NCBI GenBank assembly: GCA_963377175.1 | Contig: CAUJNA010001458.1 | Coordinates: 429,609 to 493,608, forward strand | Length of the DNA: 64,000 bases | Direction: 5' to 3' | Source: Effrenium voratum | Taxonomy: Eukaryota > Sar > Dinophyceae > Suessiales > Symbiodiniaceae | Part shown: positions 11,095 to 23,052 of the stretch, piece by piece | Position numbering within the stretch: position 1 is the first letter of the stretch | Layout of the letters: each line of letters begins with the position of its first letter | The notes under the pieces: model-generated | Told to the model about the DNA's origin: nothing | Databases searched by the model: none | Seen by the model: only the letters and a program-made list of their open reading frames with translations | Position numbers and translations under genes: made by a program

Positions 11095-11690
11095 TGCAAC
11101 TTCCTCCCTTCCTCCCTTCCTCCCTTCCTCCCTCCTCCCTTCCTCCCTTCCTCCCTCTCCCTCCCTCTCCCTCTCCTCTCCCCCTCTCCCTCCCTTTCTC
11201 CCTCTCCCTGCCTCTCCCTATCCCTCCCTTCCTCCCTCTCCCTCCCTTCCTCCCTCTCCCTCCCTTCCTCCCTCTCCCTGCCTCTCCCTCTCCCTCCCTC
11301 TGCCTCCCTCTCCCTCCTCTCCCTCCTCTCCCTCCCTCTTCCTCCCTCTCCCTTCCTCCCTCTCCGTCCCTCCCTCCCTCTCCCTCCCTCTCCCTCCCTC
11401 TCCCTCTCCCTCCCTCTCCCTTCCTCTTCCTCCCCCTCCTCCCTTCCTCCCCCTTCCTCCCCCTTCCTCCCTCTCCCTCCTTCTCCCTCCCTCTCTCTCC
11501 CTCCCTCTCTCTCCCTCCCTCTCCCTCCCTCTCCCTCCCTCTCCCTCTCCCTCCGCTCCCTCCCTCTCCCTCTCCCTTTCTCTCCCTCCCTCTCCCTCCC
11601 TTCCTTCCTTCCTTCCTTCCTTCCTTCCTTCCTCCCTCTCCCTCCCGTCCTGGCTCCCTTCCTTCCTCCCTCCCTCCCCTTCCTGTCTCC
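11095..11690 (+). repeat. ~600-bp homopyrimidine/homopurine tract
   Basis: Nearly pure C/T on the plus strand built from CCCTCTC, CCTTCCTC and finally (CCTT)n units. All plus and minus frames stay open because the tract lacks the bases needed for stops, so the 194-262 codon frames across it are artefacts. Such tracts can adopt triplex (H-DNA) structure. Confidence 0.95.
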
Positions 11691-12491
11691 CTTCCTCTCT
11701 GCTTTTCTCCACTACCCGTTCCTCCGACACATTGGGGGCAAAAATTGGATCCGTGCAGGGAGCCAAGACATAGTATTGAACCATGGCCATATAGGAACTC
11801 AATGAACATCGATTAGCGACAGGTGAGCTTAGCTTGTTTGTTCTCTGGGCCTATCTGAGTGCTTAAAAGGGGTGCGAGAACACCCTGGCATATATCCACG
11901 GCCTTATGGTGTCGTTTATAAACAACGAAAACTTATGGGTGATTTGGCACCCAGTTGTACCATTCATATTGAGCAAGCAAGATCATAAGCCTCGGAACAT
12001 AGAGCTGGACTCCCTTGGGCTGGGTTTCGACACCAAAAGGAAAGCCTTGGTTGAGGTCAGTCTTAAAATGCACCCCCCCCCCTGTTGAACCTGTTGCTTC
12101 CCCCCACTCCAAAAAGGGGTCCCAACAAAACCCCAACGTCACACATGGACTGGTCTCATCTTCTGGCACGCAATTCCGCAAGAAGTACCATGCTTTCAAC
12201 AAGTGTCTGGGAAACTGCTCGAGATGCCATTTGTGCCCGGTGCTGAGCTCCGGGAAAGCATGTGAGAAGAACCACCCCTTTTAGTCAGCCTTTGGGGCCA
12301 ACCCAAAAGGGACCAAGCCATCCTCAACCGTGGAACCTGCCGCGCAAAGGAAGGCCCTGAAGTAGGGTGCCCTGGTTTCAGGGGCCTCAAGTAGGGTGGT
12401 GTTTGTGTGTTGCTTCCCCTTTCAAACCACTCCAAAATCGGTCCCGAAACAAAAAAAACAAACACACCTCATATTCCGCCTTTGAGGCTAC

Positions 12492-12522
12492 ACTCAAGGT
12501 GCCCTTTTCGGGGATCCACTGG
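12492..12522 (-). CDS. possible short exon after introner-like element
   Basis: Follows the element acceptor GATCCACAG|CC in phase 0 with the exon at 12633-12771 and reads PVDPRKGHLE before a possible T|GTAGCC donor. It is short and no domain is recognised; confidence rests only on position and phase. Confidence 0.3.
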
Positions 12523-12632
12523 CTGTGGATCAAGAATATGTACCCAATATGGAACCCTGGTAAGTGGAAACATGGACCAAATCCTGCGGTCCATTTCCTG
12601 GTGGTGTAACTTTGACTAATTTTGACCCACAC
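12523..12632 (-). mobile_element. GGGTCAAAA-family TIR element occupying an intron
   Basis: On the minus strand it begins GTGTGGGTCAAAATTAG and ends ATTCTTGATCCACAG, so element boundaries and GT...AG intron boundaries coincide exactly at 12632 and 12523. The core (CCAGGAAATGG, GGTCCATGTTTCC, CCAGGGTTCC) matches copies at 6014, 9807 and 57848. It directly abuts the strong exon at 12633-12771. Confidence 0.8.
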
Positions 12633-12771
12633 CCACGCATTTAACGTCGCCGGCGGGACGAAGGTGGGCACGCCGCTCAAGGCGCCCGTGCTGGCGTCCA
12701 GGATCAGCCCAGCTGGAACGAAACGCAGGCGAGGCCCGCGGGCGAGAGGCCGCGGTTCGAACGGCTTCGAG
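12633..12771 (-). CDS. exon encoding a putative-Ig (He_PIG-like) segment
   Basis: This is the best functional clue in the window. After a pyrimidine-rich acceptor CCCCTTACCTCAG| the frame reads SKPFEPRPLARGPRL and then FVPAGLILDASTGALSGVPT. The pattern L-P-x-G-L-x-(I/L)-D-x-x-T-G-x-(I/L)-S-G-x-P-T is the hallmark of He_PIG / cadherin-like Ig repeats found in extracellular and surface proteins. The exon starts one base into a codon and ends in phase 0 at GCGTGG|GTGTGG, where an introner-like element begins. Other frames are open but lack this motif. Product: probably a secreted or surface multi-domain protein; specific function unknown. Confidence 0.65.
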
Positions 12772-13188
12772 CTGAGGTAAGGGGTGGGTCCAAGGAGATC
12801 CCAAATCTCGGTTGCGAAATCTGCTCCCCTGCTAAAAGTGACTAACTTTTCCTGGTTTAATACGGAAACCCATTAGTTGACAAAAAGTTAAAGTCCTAAC
12901 ATCCCTTGGCAAAATGCACCAAAAACATGAATCCCCCCTGAAGCTTAGGGGGTCTTGTTGCACCCATTCTATAGCATACAACTGGCATTTGCAACAGAAA
13001 AAACAAAAAACACCTACAAAATGACGGGTCGGCTAGGTTCCATTGAGTTCTTGGTGTTCAAAACCACTTTTGGACGGACATGTCGGCAAACCCCTTTGGA
13101 GGATTATTTTGAGGGTGTCACTTTGTCCTTGTTCAATCCCTGTCCACTTCCTATGGGTCGACCCCCGGCTCAACCCTTGTGAGGTCAC

Positions 13189-13285
13189 CATTGTTTGCCA
13201 AAATATCGCAATCCCTGACTGAAGAAACTTCCTCTCCATCCATGGAGGCATGCACTTCAGGGATGCGTTTCGGGGAGAACTGAAA
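13189..13285 (-). CDS. candidate internal exon, unknown protein
   Basis: Acceptor TTCATTTGTCGCAG| and donor AACAATG|GTGACC bracket 97 bp that read FQFSPKRIPEVHASM then DGEEVSSVRDCDILANN. It starts in phase 0 and ends with one base of the next codon. It lies upstream of the He_PIG-like exon on the same strand, but phases do not join directly, so at least one more exon would be needed between them. Confidence 0.5.
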
Positions 13286-14129
13286 CTGCGACAAATGAAC
13301 GGTTTCCGGCGTTCCATGGCATTGAACTTTCAAGTGCGAGCAGTTTGCTAGCGTCATTTCACAACTAAACCACCCACCCATCCTGGGTGTTTCTAAAATT
13401 ATGGACCTTCGAGGTGTTTTGTTTCGTTTGTTTCCTAGTAGGGGACAGTGCGAGGGGTGTGTCATTTTTAGAGGACCGCCAAAAATGGTGACTTTGCTTT
13501 TGTTTTCCCTTTGAAACCAACCTGTATTGTTGTAGTGCTCGTGGCTGGAAAGAGAACTTTTGTGCAAACTGCCAACACTCTCGAGCGCGAACCCTCGATC
13601 TAAACCAGCCTTAACACACTATTTTGGGAACAAGGGAGGTTCCCCCAAAAAAGACTGACCCATGTTGAGAAACTACAAGTATCGCTTGGAGCGAGAGAGA
13701 AACGCGAAAAACAAAAAGCCTAAGGCAGTGTGGGTTGCTCCAAAGTATGTCGGAGCGGAGAGCTTCTGTTGATTCTCCAGCGAACCGGCTTGTTCAAGAC
13801 CTGGAGACAACCCATGATAGCTTCATTTTTGCACCCAAACCCAACCCAACAGGTGGTACCCCAGTGCGGGCTTCTCAAAATGGTGGCCTTTTTTTTTGGA
13901 TGGTACAAAAGGAAGGCCACAAATAAACGACCAACAGCGGTCGCTTGTTTAAATGGACTACAAGTGTCCACCATATTGCGGGGATCCCCGGGCCCGATGA
14001 ACCTTGCCTGGAAGTGAGGGCCGCGATCTGAAATTCACCTGGTGCGACCAGAACTGCGCTCTGTTTTTCAGGGCACCTAGTTTGTCTCTCAACAAGGGGT
14101 CCAGGCTCCCCCAAGAAAGACACGCATCT

Positions 14130-14151
14130 ATATATATATATATATATATTC
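14130..14151. repeat. (TA)n microsatellite
   Basis: About eleven TA dinucleotides. Similar short TA runs are at 23153-23172, 26862-26877 and 55272-55288. Confidence 0.95.
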
Positions 14152-14264
14152 TGGCTTAGCAACGGCGCAATGAATGAACCCCATGCTGCATGCTTGTATC
14201 AATGGCCATCTTCAGCCCAAACGGTGGCTGGCTTCCCGTGTTTCAGGCAAACTCAATCGCGAAC

Positions 14265-14430
14265 TGACCAATCAACCATGGTTTGATGGACTCCGGCGAC
14301 GGCTCCAGGAACACTGGCCACCAAGGGTGCCACTTTCTCTGCAACCAGGGACTTGGGAATACTGCCAACACATGCCAACACGCCGCGTGGCCGCCACCGG
14401 CAGGTGCTTGGCGCTAGTTGCACATACCTT
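14265..14430 (-). CDS. possible exon, frame uncertain
   Basis: The minus strand reads VLACVGSIPKSLVAEKVAPL and VASVPGAVAGVHQTMVDW in one frame, an alanine/valine-rich pattern typical of a folded domain. A second minus frame and one plus frame are also open, and no strong acceptor is seen. Confidence 0.35.
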
Positions 14431-14691
14431 CCGATCTTGCATGGATGAGGGCATAGACTCACAGTGAGGGCCTGTGAGATGCAAGCAAACTGCAGCAGGA
14501 ATACGCATCCTTCCCTGCGGAGGTTTCCGGTGTGCATATTTGCAGTGAGGACATCTTTCCAACAACAAATTGACATGTGGAAACAGAAGAACCGAGCGCA
14601 GCAACATGGGTGAAGACTAGAATGTACGGGGGATAAGGGAGCGTGTTTGGCGCTCATTCCTAAGTAGGAACGAAAAAATGGAAAACCGCAC

Positions 14692-14763
14692 CTACAAGCC
14701 AGTCAACTGCGCACGCGCCTCGTCGTAGTAGTTCCTGGGGAAGGTCTCGGTGAACTCCACGAC
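14692..14763 (-). CDS. candidate terminal exon, unknown protein
   Basis: Acceptor GGTCTGCCTTTCAG| is followed by VVEFTETFPRNYYDEARAQL, then TGL and a TAG stop. The pattern of charged and aromatic residues is convincingly protein-like. An alternative would splice at a GC donor just before the stop. No domain is recognised. Confidence 0.5.
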   Translation of the reverse strand, partial: VVEFTETFPRNYYDEARAQLTGL

Positions 14764-14922
14764 CTGAAAGGCAGACCCAGCTTCCATACTTCGAGCATCG
14801 ACCCCGGGCCCCGCTACTCCCATCATACGTGATCCTGTATGCAGCATCTGGCATCCCCCTGGCCTTTGTGCAAGGGACGCTGGGGGGCAACCGCGCCATC
14901 CGGCACACTGCCTCTTTCGCCG

Positions 14923-15000
14923 GGCCTTGTGACCCGGCACACTCAATCGTGCCGCAACCGGGTTCTTCGCCGGACCTTGTCACCCGGCACAATCGGCACA
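14923..15000 (+). repeat. short GC-rich tandem duplication
   Basis: TTCGCCGG(G/A)CCTTGT followed by (G/C)ACCCGGCACA occurs twice about 50 bp apart, with a third CCCGGCAC site downstream. GC-rich flanks up to 15160 are open in several frames (plus reading RGKRKPKRRKMIRDSFALAV) and may contain an exon. Confidence 0.7.
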
Positions 15001-15509
15001 CTCAACCGCGGGACCCGGCACGCCGGGTCCTGCACCACGGGCATGGGCCGCGGCAAGCGGAAGCCAAAGCGCCGCAAAATGATCCGCGACAGTTTCGCCC
15101 TTGCTGTTTCAAGAAGTGGGGCAGGAGGAGGGGAGAGGAAAAGGCTGCGCAGGGTGGACTTCATTTTTCAAGTTGGTTGGCCGAAGGTTCCACAAAGGGT
15201 TCGCCAATGCAAAAGTTATTGTTGCCTCGCTCAACATTAGGGCCTTTGTTAACTCACAACTCGTTTAAAAAAAAAAAAAAGTAGACCTTGCGACCGCTGA
15301 CATCAACCATGGTTTTGACGCTTCGTGTCAACCCTTCATGTCAACCCTTGCGTCAACCCCTCGTGTCAACCCTCAACTTGCCCCCCCAACAACCCTCGCG
15401 TCAACTCTCACAGAGGGCTTCCCTTAACCTCAGCGCGCGACACTAAGCCAAAAAAACAAAAAACATTAGAAGCTAGTCAACTCCAGATTTTCCTTACGGC
15501 GCCCAGGAT

Positions 15510-15830
15510 TAACGTGTCGGCCACCCGCACGGCTTGTCAGCCAAAGCGGCTTGTCTTAAACGACCCCCCAGATTTGACGTCCTGTGGGCCACCTGGACGG
15601 CTAGTCTGCTGAAGGTTTTTGTACGACTCCCAAGTTTAACGTCCGGCTCTTCGTTTTTTCTGCGTGTCCCGTCGGCCACCCGGACAGCCAATCGATTTGT
15701 TTTGGCTTCGCGGCTCCCAAGTTTAACGTCCTGTCGGCCACCCGGACGGCTTGTCAGCTGAAAGTTGCATTTTTCGCGGCTCCCCAGTTTACCGTCCTGT
15801 CGGCCACCCGGACGGCTTCTCGGCTGAAAT
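15510..15830 (+). repeat. degenerate ~70-bp tandem array (about five units)
   Basis: Units carry GCGGCTCCCAAGTTTAACGT, GTCGGCCACCCGGACGGCTT and a GTCAGCTGAA block, with increasing divergence leftwards. Three minus-strand readings spell GRQDVKLGSRE repeats, so an expressed repeat is conceivable, but unit lengths vary and I see no gene frame around it. Confidence 0.8.
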
Positions 15831-16335
15831 AACATACGGAAATTGGAAAAAGTACGAACTTTTGGTTTGCTTAGATTTGGTCCTCCTAAACAATGTATCA
15901 CAACAACCCAGATAGAGGAAAGCCGGTCGAAGAACTGCTGCCACGTACCCGTTCACAGGAGTCGCTGGCTCCGAAGAGATTTCACACTGCCGTGACGTTT
16001 TTGTGCCGTGTCCTGCCAAAAATGCGAGGATACCCTACGGGTATGCTCGGAGAGACATTGTCTTTGGCCCCTCGGTGTGACGACGTAACAACTCGCAACT
16101 TCGCGTCGGCCATGAAGCTCCTCTTGCAGCTAACAGACCGAAACATGGGCTTCAAAACAAATCCTTGGCTTCCCCGGGGGTTTCCCCCGGCAGCTCATTC
16201 CCCCGAAGCAAACTCCAGACCCGCACTCGCTTCAGCTCTCATCAGCTGAAGCGCCCGGGCCAGCGGTGTAAACTCCAGCTGAAGCGTCAGGTCCTGGGGT
16301 CCGGGTGCTTTGCAACTTGGCTGAACGAAGAAAAT

Positions 16336-19300
16336 GCCAAGGTCACCCCCCACTTGGTGGTTTGGATTGGTGGCAAACATGGGACTAGTACGGAAAACAT
16401 CACATTGCCAAGTAGGTCACCCCCCACTTGGTGGTTTGGATTGGTGGCAAACATGGGACTAGTACGGAAAACATCACATTGCCAAGTAGGTCAACCCCCA
16501 CTTGGTGGTTTGGATTGGTGGCAAACATGGGACTAGTACGGACAACATCACATTGCCAAGTAGGTCACCCCCCACTTGGTGGTTTGGATTGGTGGCAAAC
16601 ATGGGACTAGTACGGAAAACATCACATTGCCAAGTAGGTCACCCCCCACTTGGTGGTTTGGATTGGTGGCAAACATGGGACTAGTACGGAAAACATCACA
16701 TTGCCAAGTAGGTAACCCCCACTTGGTGGTTTGGATTGGTGGCAAACATGGGACTAGTACGGAAAACATCACATTGCCAAGTAGGTCACCCTCGCTTGGT
16801 GGTTTGGATTGGTGGCAAACATGGGACTAGTACGGAAAACATCACATTGCCAAGTAGGTCACCCCCCACTTGGTGGTTTGGATTGGTGGCAAACATGGGA
16901 CTAGTACGGAAAACATCACATTGCCAAGTAGGTCACCCCCCACTTGGTGGTTTGGATTGGTGGCAAACATGGGACTAGTACGGAAAACATCACATTGCCA
17001 AGTAGGTCACCCCCCACTTGGTGGTTTGGATTGGTGGCAAACATGGGACTAGTACGGAAAACATCCCATTGCCAAGTAGCGTCACCACACTTGGTGGTTT
17101 GGATTGGTGGCAAACATGGGACTAGTACGGAAAACATCACATTGCCAAGTAGGTCACCCCCCACTTGGTGGTTTGGATTGGTGGCAAACATGGGACTAGT
17201 ACGGAAAACATCACATTGCCAAGTAGGTCACCCCACTTGGTGGTTTGGATTGGTGGCAAACATGGGACTAGTACGGAAAACAACACATTGCCAAGTAGGT
17301 CACCCCCCACTTGGTGGTTTGGATTGGTGGCAAACATGGGACTAGTACGGGAAACATCACATTGCCAAGTAGGTCACCCCCCACTTGATGGTTTGGATTG
17401 GTGGCAAACATGGGACTAGTACGGAAAACATCACATTGCCAAGTAGGTGACCTGCCAATTGGTGGTTTGGATTGGTGGCAAACATGGGACTAGTACGGAA
17501 AACATCACATTGCCAAGTAGGTCACCCCCCACTTGGTGGTTTGGATTGGTGGCAAACATGGGACTAGTACGGAAAACATCACATTGCCAAGTAGGTCACC
17601 CCACTTGGTGGTTTGGATTGGTGGCAAACATGGGACTAGTACGGAAAACAACACATTGCCAAGTAGGTCACCCCCCACTTGGTGGTTTGGATTGGTGGCA
17701 AACATGGGACTAGTACGGGAAACATCACATTGCCAAGTAGGTCACCCCCCACTTGATGGTTTGGATTGGTGGCAAACATGGGACTAGTACGGAAAACATC
17801 ACATTGCCAAGTAGGTCACCCCACTTGGTGGTTTGGATTGGTGGCAAACATGGGACTAGTACGGAAAACATCACATTGCCAAGTAGGTCACCCCCCACTT
17901 GGTGGTTTGGATTGGTGGCAAACATGGGACTAGTACGGAAAACATCACATTGCCAAGTAGGTCACCCCCCACTTGGTGGTTTGGATTGGTGGCAAACATG
18001 GGACTAGTACGGAAAACATCACATTGCCAAGTAGGTCACCCCCCACTTGGTGGTTTGGATTGGTGGCAAACATGGGACTAGTACGGAAAACATCACAATT
18101 GCCAAGTAGGTGACCTGCCAATTGTGGTATTGGATGGTGCAAACATGGACTAGTATGGAAAACATCAAATTGCCAATTAGGTCACCCCCCATTGGTGTTT
18201 TGGATTGGTGGCAAACATGGGACTAGTACGGAAAACATCAAATTGCCAAGTAGGTGACCTGCAAATTGGTGGTTTGGATTGGTGGCAAACATGGGACTAG
18301 TACGGAAAACATCACATTGCCAAGTAGGTCACCCCCCACTTGGTGGTTTGGATTGGTGGCAAACATGGGACTAGTACGGAAAACATCAAATTGCCAAGTA
18401 GGTGACCTGCCAATTGGTGGTTTGGATTGGTGGCAAACATGGGACTAGTACGGACAACATCAAATTGGCAAGTGGGTTACCCCCACTTGGTGGTTTGGAT
18501 TGGTGGCAAATATGGGACTAGTACGGAAAACATCAAATTGCCAACTAGGTGACCTGCCAATTGGTGGTTTGGATTGGTGGCAAACATGGGACTAGTACGG
18601 AAAACATCACATTGCCAAGTAGGTGACCTGCCAATTGGTGGTTTGGATTGGTGGCAAACATGGGACTAGTACGGAAAACATCAAATTGCCAAGTAGGTAA
18701 CCTGCCAATTGGTGGTTTGGATTGGTGGCAAACATGGGACTAGTACGGAAAACATCAAATTGCCAAGTAGGTGACCTGCCAATTGGTGGTTTGGATTGGT
18801 GGCAAACATGGGACTAGTACGGAAAACATCACATTGCCAAGTGGGTTACCCCCACTTGGTGGTTTGGATTGGTGGCAAACATGGGACTAGTACGGAAAAC
18901 ATCACATTGCCAAGTAGGTCACCCCCCACTTGATGGTTTGGATTGGTGGCAAACATGGGACTAGTACGGAAAACATCACATTGCCAAGTAGGTGACCTGC
19001 CAATTGGTGGTTTGGATTGGTGGCAAACATGGGACTAGTACGGAAAACATCACATTGCCAAGTAGGTCACCCCCCACTTGGTGGTTTGGATTGGTGGCAA
19101 ACATGGGACTAGTACGGAAAACATCACATTGCCAAGTAGGTCACCCCCCACTTGGTGGTTTGGATTGGTGGCAAACATGGGACTAGTATGGACAACATCA
19201 AATTGCCAAGTAGGTTACCCCCACTTGGTGGTTTTGGATTGGTGGCAAACATGGGACTAGTACGGACAACATCAAATTGCCAAGTAGGTTACCGACACTT

Positions 19301-22300
19301 GGTGGTTTGGATTGGTGGCAAACATGGGAATAGTATGGACAACATCAAATTGCCAAGTAGGTTACCCCCACTTGGTGGTTTGGATTGGTGGCAAACATGG
19401 GATTGGTGGCAAACATGGGACTAGTACGGAAAACATCACATTGCCAAGTAGGTGACCTGCCAATTGGTGGTTTGGATTGGTGGCAAACATGGGACTAGTA
19501 TGGACAACATCAAATTGCCAAGTAGGTTACCCCCACTTGGTGGTTTGGATTGGTGGCAAACATGGGACTAGTACGGACAACATCAAATTGCCAAGTAGGT
19601 TACCGACACTTGGTGGTTTGGATTGGTGGCAAACATGGGAATAGTATGGACAACATCAAATTGCCAAGTAGGTTTGGATTGGTGGCAAGCATGGGACTTG
19701 TGCGGAAAACATCAAATTGCCAAGTAGGTTACCCCCACTTGGTGGTTTGGATTGGTGGCAAACATGGGACTAGTACGGACAACATGAAATTGCCAAGTAG
19801 GATACCCCCACTTGGTGGTTTGGATTGGTGGCAAACATGGGGCTAGTATGGACAACATCAAATTGCCAAGTAGGTTACCCCCACTTGGTGGTTTGGATTG
19901 GTGGCAAACATGGGACTAGTACGGACAACATCAAATTGCCAAGTAGGTAACCCCCACTTGGTGGTTTGGATTGGTGGCAAGCATGGGACTTGTGCGGAAA
20001 ACATCAAATTGCCAAGTAGGTTACCCCCACTTGGTGGTTTGGATTGGTGGCAAACATGGGACTAGTACGGACAACATGAAATTGCCAAGTAGGATACCCC
20101 CACTTGGTGGTTTGGATTGGTGGCAAACATGGGGCTAGTATGGACAACATCAAATTGCCAAGTAGGTTACCCCCACTTGGTGGTTTGGATTGGTGGCAAA
20201 CATGGGACTAGTACGGACAACATCAAATTGCCAAGTAGGTTACCCCCACTTGGTGGTTTGGATTGGTGGCAAACATGGGACTAGTACGGACAACATCAAA
20301 TTGCCAAGTAGGTTACCCCCACTTGGTGGTTTGGATTGGTGGCAAACATGGGACTAGTACGGACAACATCAAATTGCCAAGTAGGTTACCCCCACTTGGT
20401 GGTTTGGATTGGTGGCAAACACGGGACTAGTACGGACAACATCTAATTGCCAAGTAGGTTACCCCCACTTGGTGGTTTGGATTGGTGGCAAACATGGGAC
20501 TAGTACGGACAACATTAAATTGCCAAGTAGGTAACCCCCACTTGGTGGTTTGGATTGGTGGCAAACATGGGACTAGTACGGACAACATCAAATTGCCAAG
20601 TAGGTTACCCCCACTTGGTGGTTTGGATTGGTGGCAAACATGGGACTAGTATGGACAATATCAAATTGCCAAGTAGGTTACCCCCACTAGGTGGTTTGGA
20701 TTGGTGGCAAACATGGGACTAGTACGGACAACATCAAATTGCCAAGTAGGTTACCCGCGAATTGGTGGTTTGTGGCAAACATGGGGCTAGTATGGGCAAC
20801 ATCAAATTGCCAAGTAGGTTACCCCCACTTGGTGGTTTGGATTGGTGGCAAGCATGGGACTAGTACGGACAACATCAAATTGCCAAGTGGGTTACCCCCA
20901 CTTGGTGGTTTGGATTGGTGGCAAACATGGGACTAGTACGGACAACATCAAATTGCCAAGTAGGTTCCCCGCGAATTGGTGGTTTGGATTGGTGGCAAAC
21001 ATGGGACTAGTACGGACAACATCAAATTGCCAAGTAGGTAACCCCCACTTGGTGGTTTGGATTGGTGGCAAACATGGGACTAGTATGGACAACATCAAAT
21101 TGCCAAGTAGGTTACCCCCACTTGGTGGTTTGGATTGGTGGCAAACATGGGACTAGTACGGACAACATCAAATTGCCAAGTAGGTTACCCGCGAATTGGT
21201 GGTTTGGATTGGTGGCAAACATGGGACTAGTACGGACAACATCTAATTGCCAAGTAGGTTACCCCCACTTGGTGGTTTGGATTGGTGGCAAACATGGGAC
21301 TAGTACGGACAACATCAAATTGCCAAGTAGGTAACCCCGACTTGGTGGTGTGGATTGGTGGCAAACATGGCACTAGTAGGTTACCCGCGAATTGGTGGTT
21401 TGGATTGGTGGCAAACATGGGACTAGTACGGAAAACATCAAATTGCCAAGTAGGTTACCCGCGAATTGGTGGTTTGGATTGGTGGTACACATGAGACTAG
21501 CAGGGAAAACATCAAGTTGCCAAGTAGGATACCCCCACTTGGTGGTTTGGATTGGTGGCAAACATGGGACTAGTACGGAAAACATGAAATTGCCAAGTGG
21601 TGATCTGCCAATTGGTGGTTTGGATTGGTGGCAAACATGGGACTAGTACGGACAACATCAAATTGCCAAGTAGGTTACACACCAATTGGTGGTTTGGATT
21701 GGTGGCAAGCATGGGACTTGTGCGGAAAACATCAAATTGCCAAGTGGGTTACCCGCCAATTGGTGGTTTGGATTGGTGGCAAACATGGGACTAGTACGGA
21801 CAACATCAAATTGCCAAGTAGGTAACCCCCACTTGGTCGTTTGGATTGGTGGCAAACATGGGACTAGTATGGACAACATCAAATTGCCAAGTAGGTTACC
21901 CCCACTTGGTGGTTTGGATTGGTGGCAAACATGGGACTAGTACGGACAACATCAAATTGCCAAGTAGGTAACCCCCACTTGGTGGTTTGGATTGGTGGCA
22001 AACATGGGACTAGTATGGACAACATCAAATTGCCAAGTAGGATACCCCTACTTGGTGGTTTGGATTGGTGGCAAACATGGGACTAGTACGGACAACATCA
22101 AATTGCCAAGTAGGTAACCCCCACTTGGTGGTTTGGATTGGTGGCAAACATGGGACTAGTACGCAAAACATCAAATTGCCAAGTCGGTTACCCGCCAATT
22201 GGTGGTTTTTGGTGGTTTGGATTGGTGGCAAACATGGGACTAGTACGGAAACATCACATTGCCAAGTAGGTGACCTGCCAATTGGTGGTTTGGATTGGTG

Positions 22301-22346
22301 GCAAACATGGGACTAGTACGGAAAACATCAGATTGCCAAGTAGGTT
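16336..22346 (+). repeat. 74-bp satellite array, ~80 units with higher-order structure
   Basis: Every unit contains ACTTGGTGGTTTGGATTGG, GGCAAACATGGGACTAGTA, and ACATCACATTGCCAAGTAGG or a variant. Left part (to about 18.1 kb) is dominated by GGAAAACATCACATT plus TCACCCCCC; the right part (from about 19.2 kb) by GGACAACATCAAATT plus TTACCCCC; a third linker, GACCTGCCAATTGG, is mixed in from 17.4 kb, and CGCGAATTGG from 20.7 kb. Unit junctions form a dyad (CCAAGT...ACTTGG). Because 74 is not a multiple of three and TAG occurs in one frame, the short open frames here are not genes. Confidence 0.98.
17165..17900 (+). repeat. 368-bp higher-order duplication inside the satellite
   Basis: Five units with private markers recur exactly 368 bp apart: the shortened CACCCCACTTGG linker, AAAACAACACATTG (17277 and 17645), ACGGGAAACATC (17348 and 17716) and CACTTGATGG (17383 and 17751). 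This shows block duplication by unequal exchange, not unit-by-unit drift. Confidence 0.9.
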
Positions 22347-23050
22347 AGTTTCCGTTGCGTGTTTGGATTGGGGATTCGATCCAAGAGGGTTCTTGTAGTA
22401 AAAGGGAAATCACCAACAACCTGCGAATCAATCCAAGCCACCAATTAGCGAGGTCCGGCAAAAGTTTGCCGACTTTTCCACATGCGAAAAGTTACCCATG
22501 GTCATTTGGGGGCCGAACGAAATATTGATCAACCCCCATATGCCAAACCGGGATAGTTTCTGCACTCTCTGTTTGGCCTTACTCGGATTCGAGATAAAGC
22601 AGCGTCTGAGCCATCTTGAGTGAAAAGGAAAATTGTTATTGGAACATGTCAGTTTGTGAAAAACAAGAGTGCTGAGTGTCAAGACGAAGGCCGGCAGGTA
22701 GGGTCCAGTTGGGTCCCATTTTGTTGGGACTTGCGCAGCTCATTTCAGTTGAATCCTATTGGACCTCCACCCAAGAACAAAGGACTCTGAACGTGCCACC
22801 GGGCAACTGAGAACAGAACAGTGAAAGATCTAGGTTGGATTCTTTCGCAAAATGGACAGCCATCTTTCATGATTGGGTTTGCCGTTTTTTTTCCACCCAC
22901 CCACCCACCCCCAAAAAGAAGAAGAAGAACAATTACACAGTGTCCTTATCTTAGGACACAACCACTTGTGTTGGGTAAATATGTGCGTCAGACAGAGGTC
23001 TAATCATAATAAGACACCACGGCCCACTTCAGCCTGAAACACGGGACCTC
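22347..23050. other. no supported gene
   Basis: Sequence right of the satellite starts with a diverged partial unit (GTGTTTGGATTGGGG). No exon or known repeat is recognised. Confidence 0.5.
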
Positions 23051-23052
23051 AC

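Noticed and set aside
11021..11816. Four long frames (194-262 codons) rich in Ser/Pro/Leu or Glu/Gly/Arg
   Set aside because: Product of the polypyrimidine tract; several frames on both strands are open at once.
16336..22346. Repeated short frames reading WWFGLVANMG...; possible CRISPR array
   Set aside because: The period is 74 bp with no unique spacers, and the unit length is not a multiple of three, so it is a satellite and not a CRISPR array or a repeat protein.
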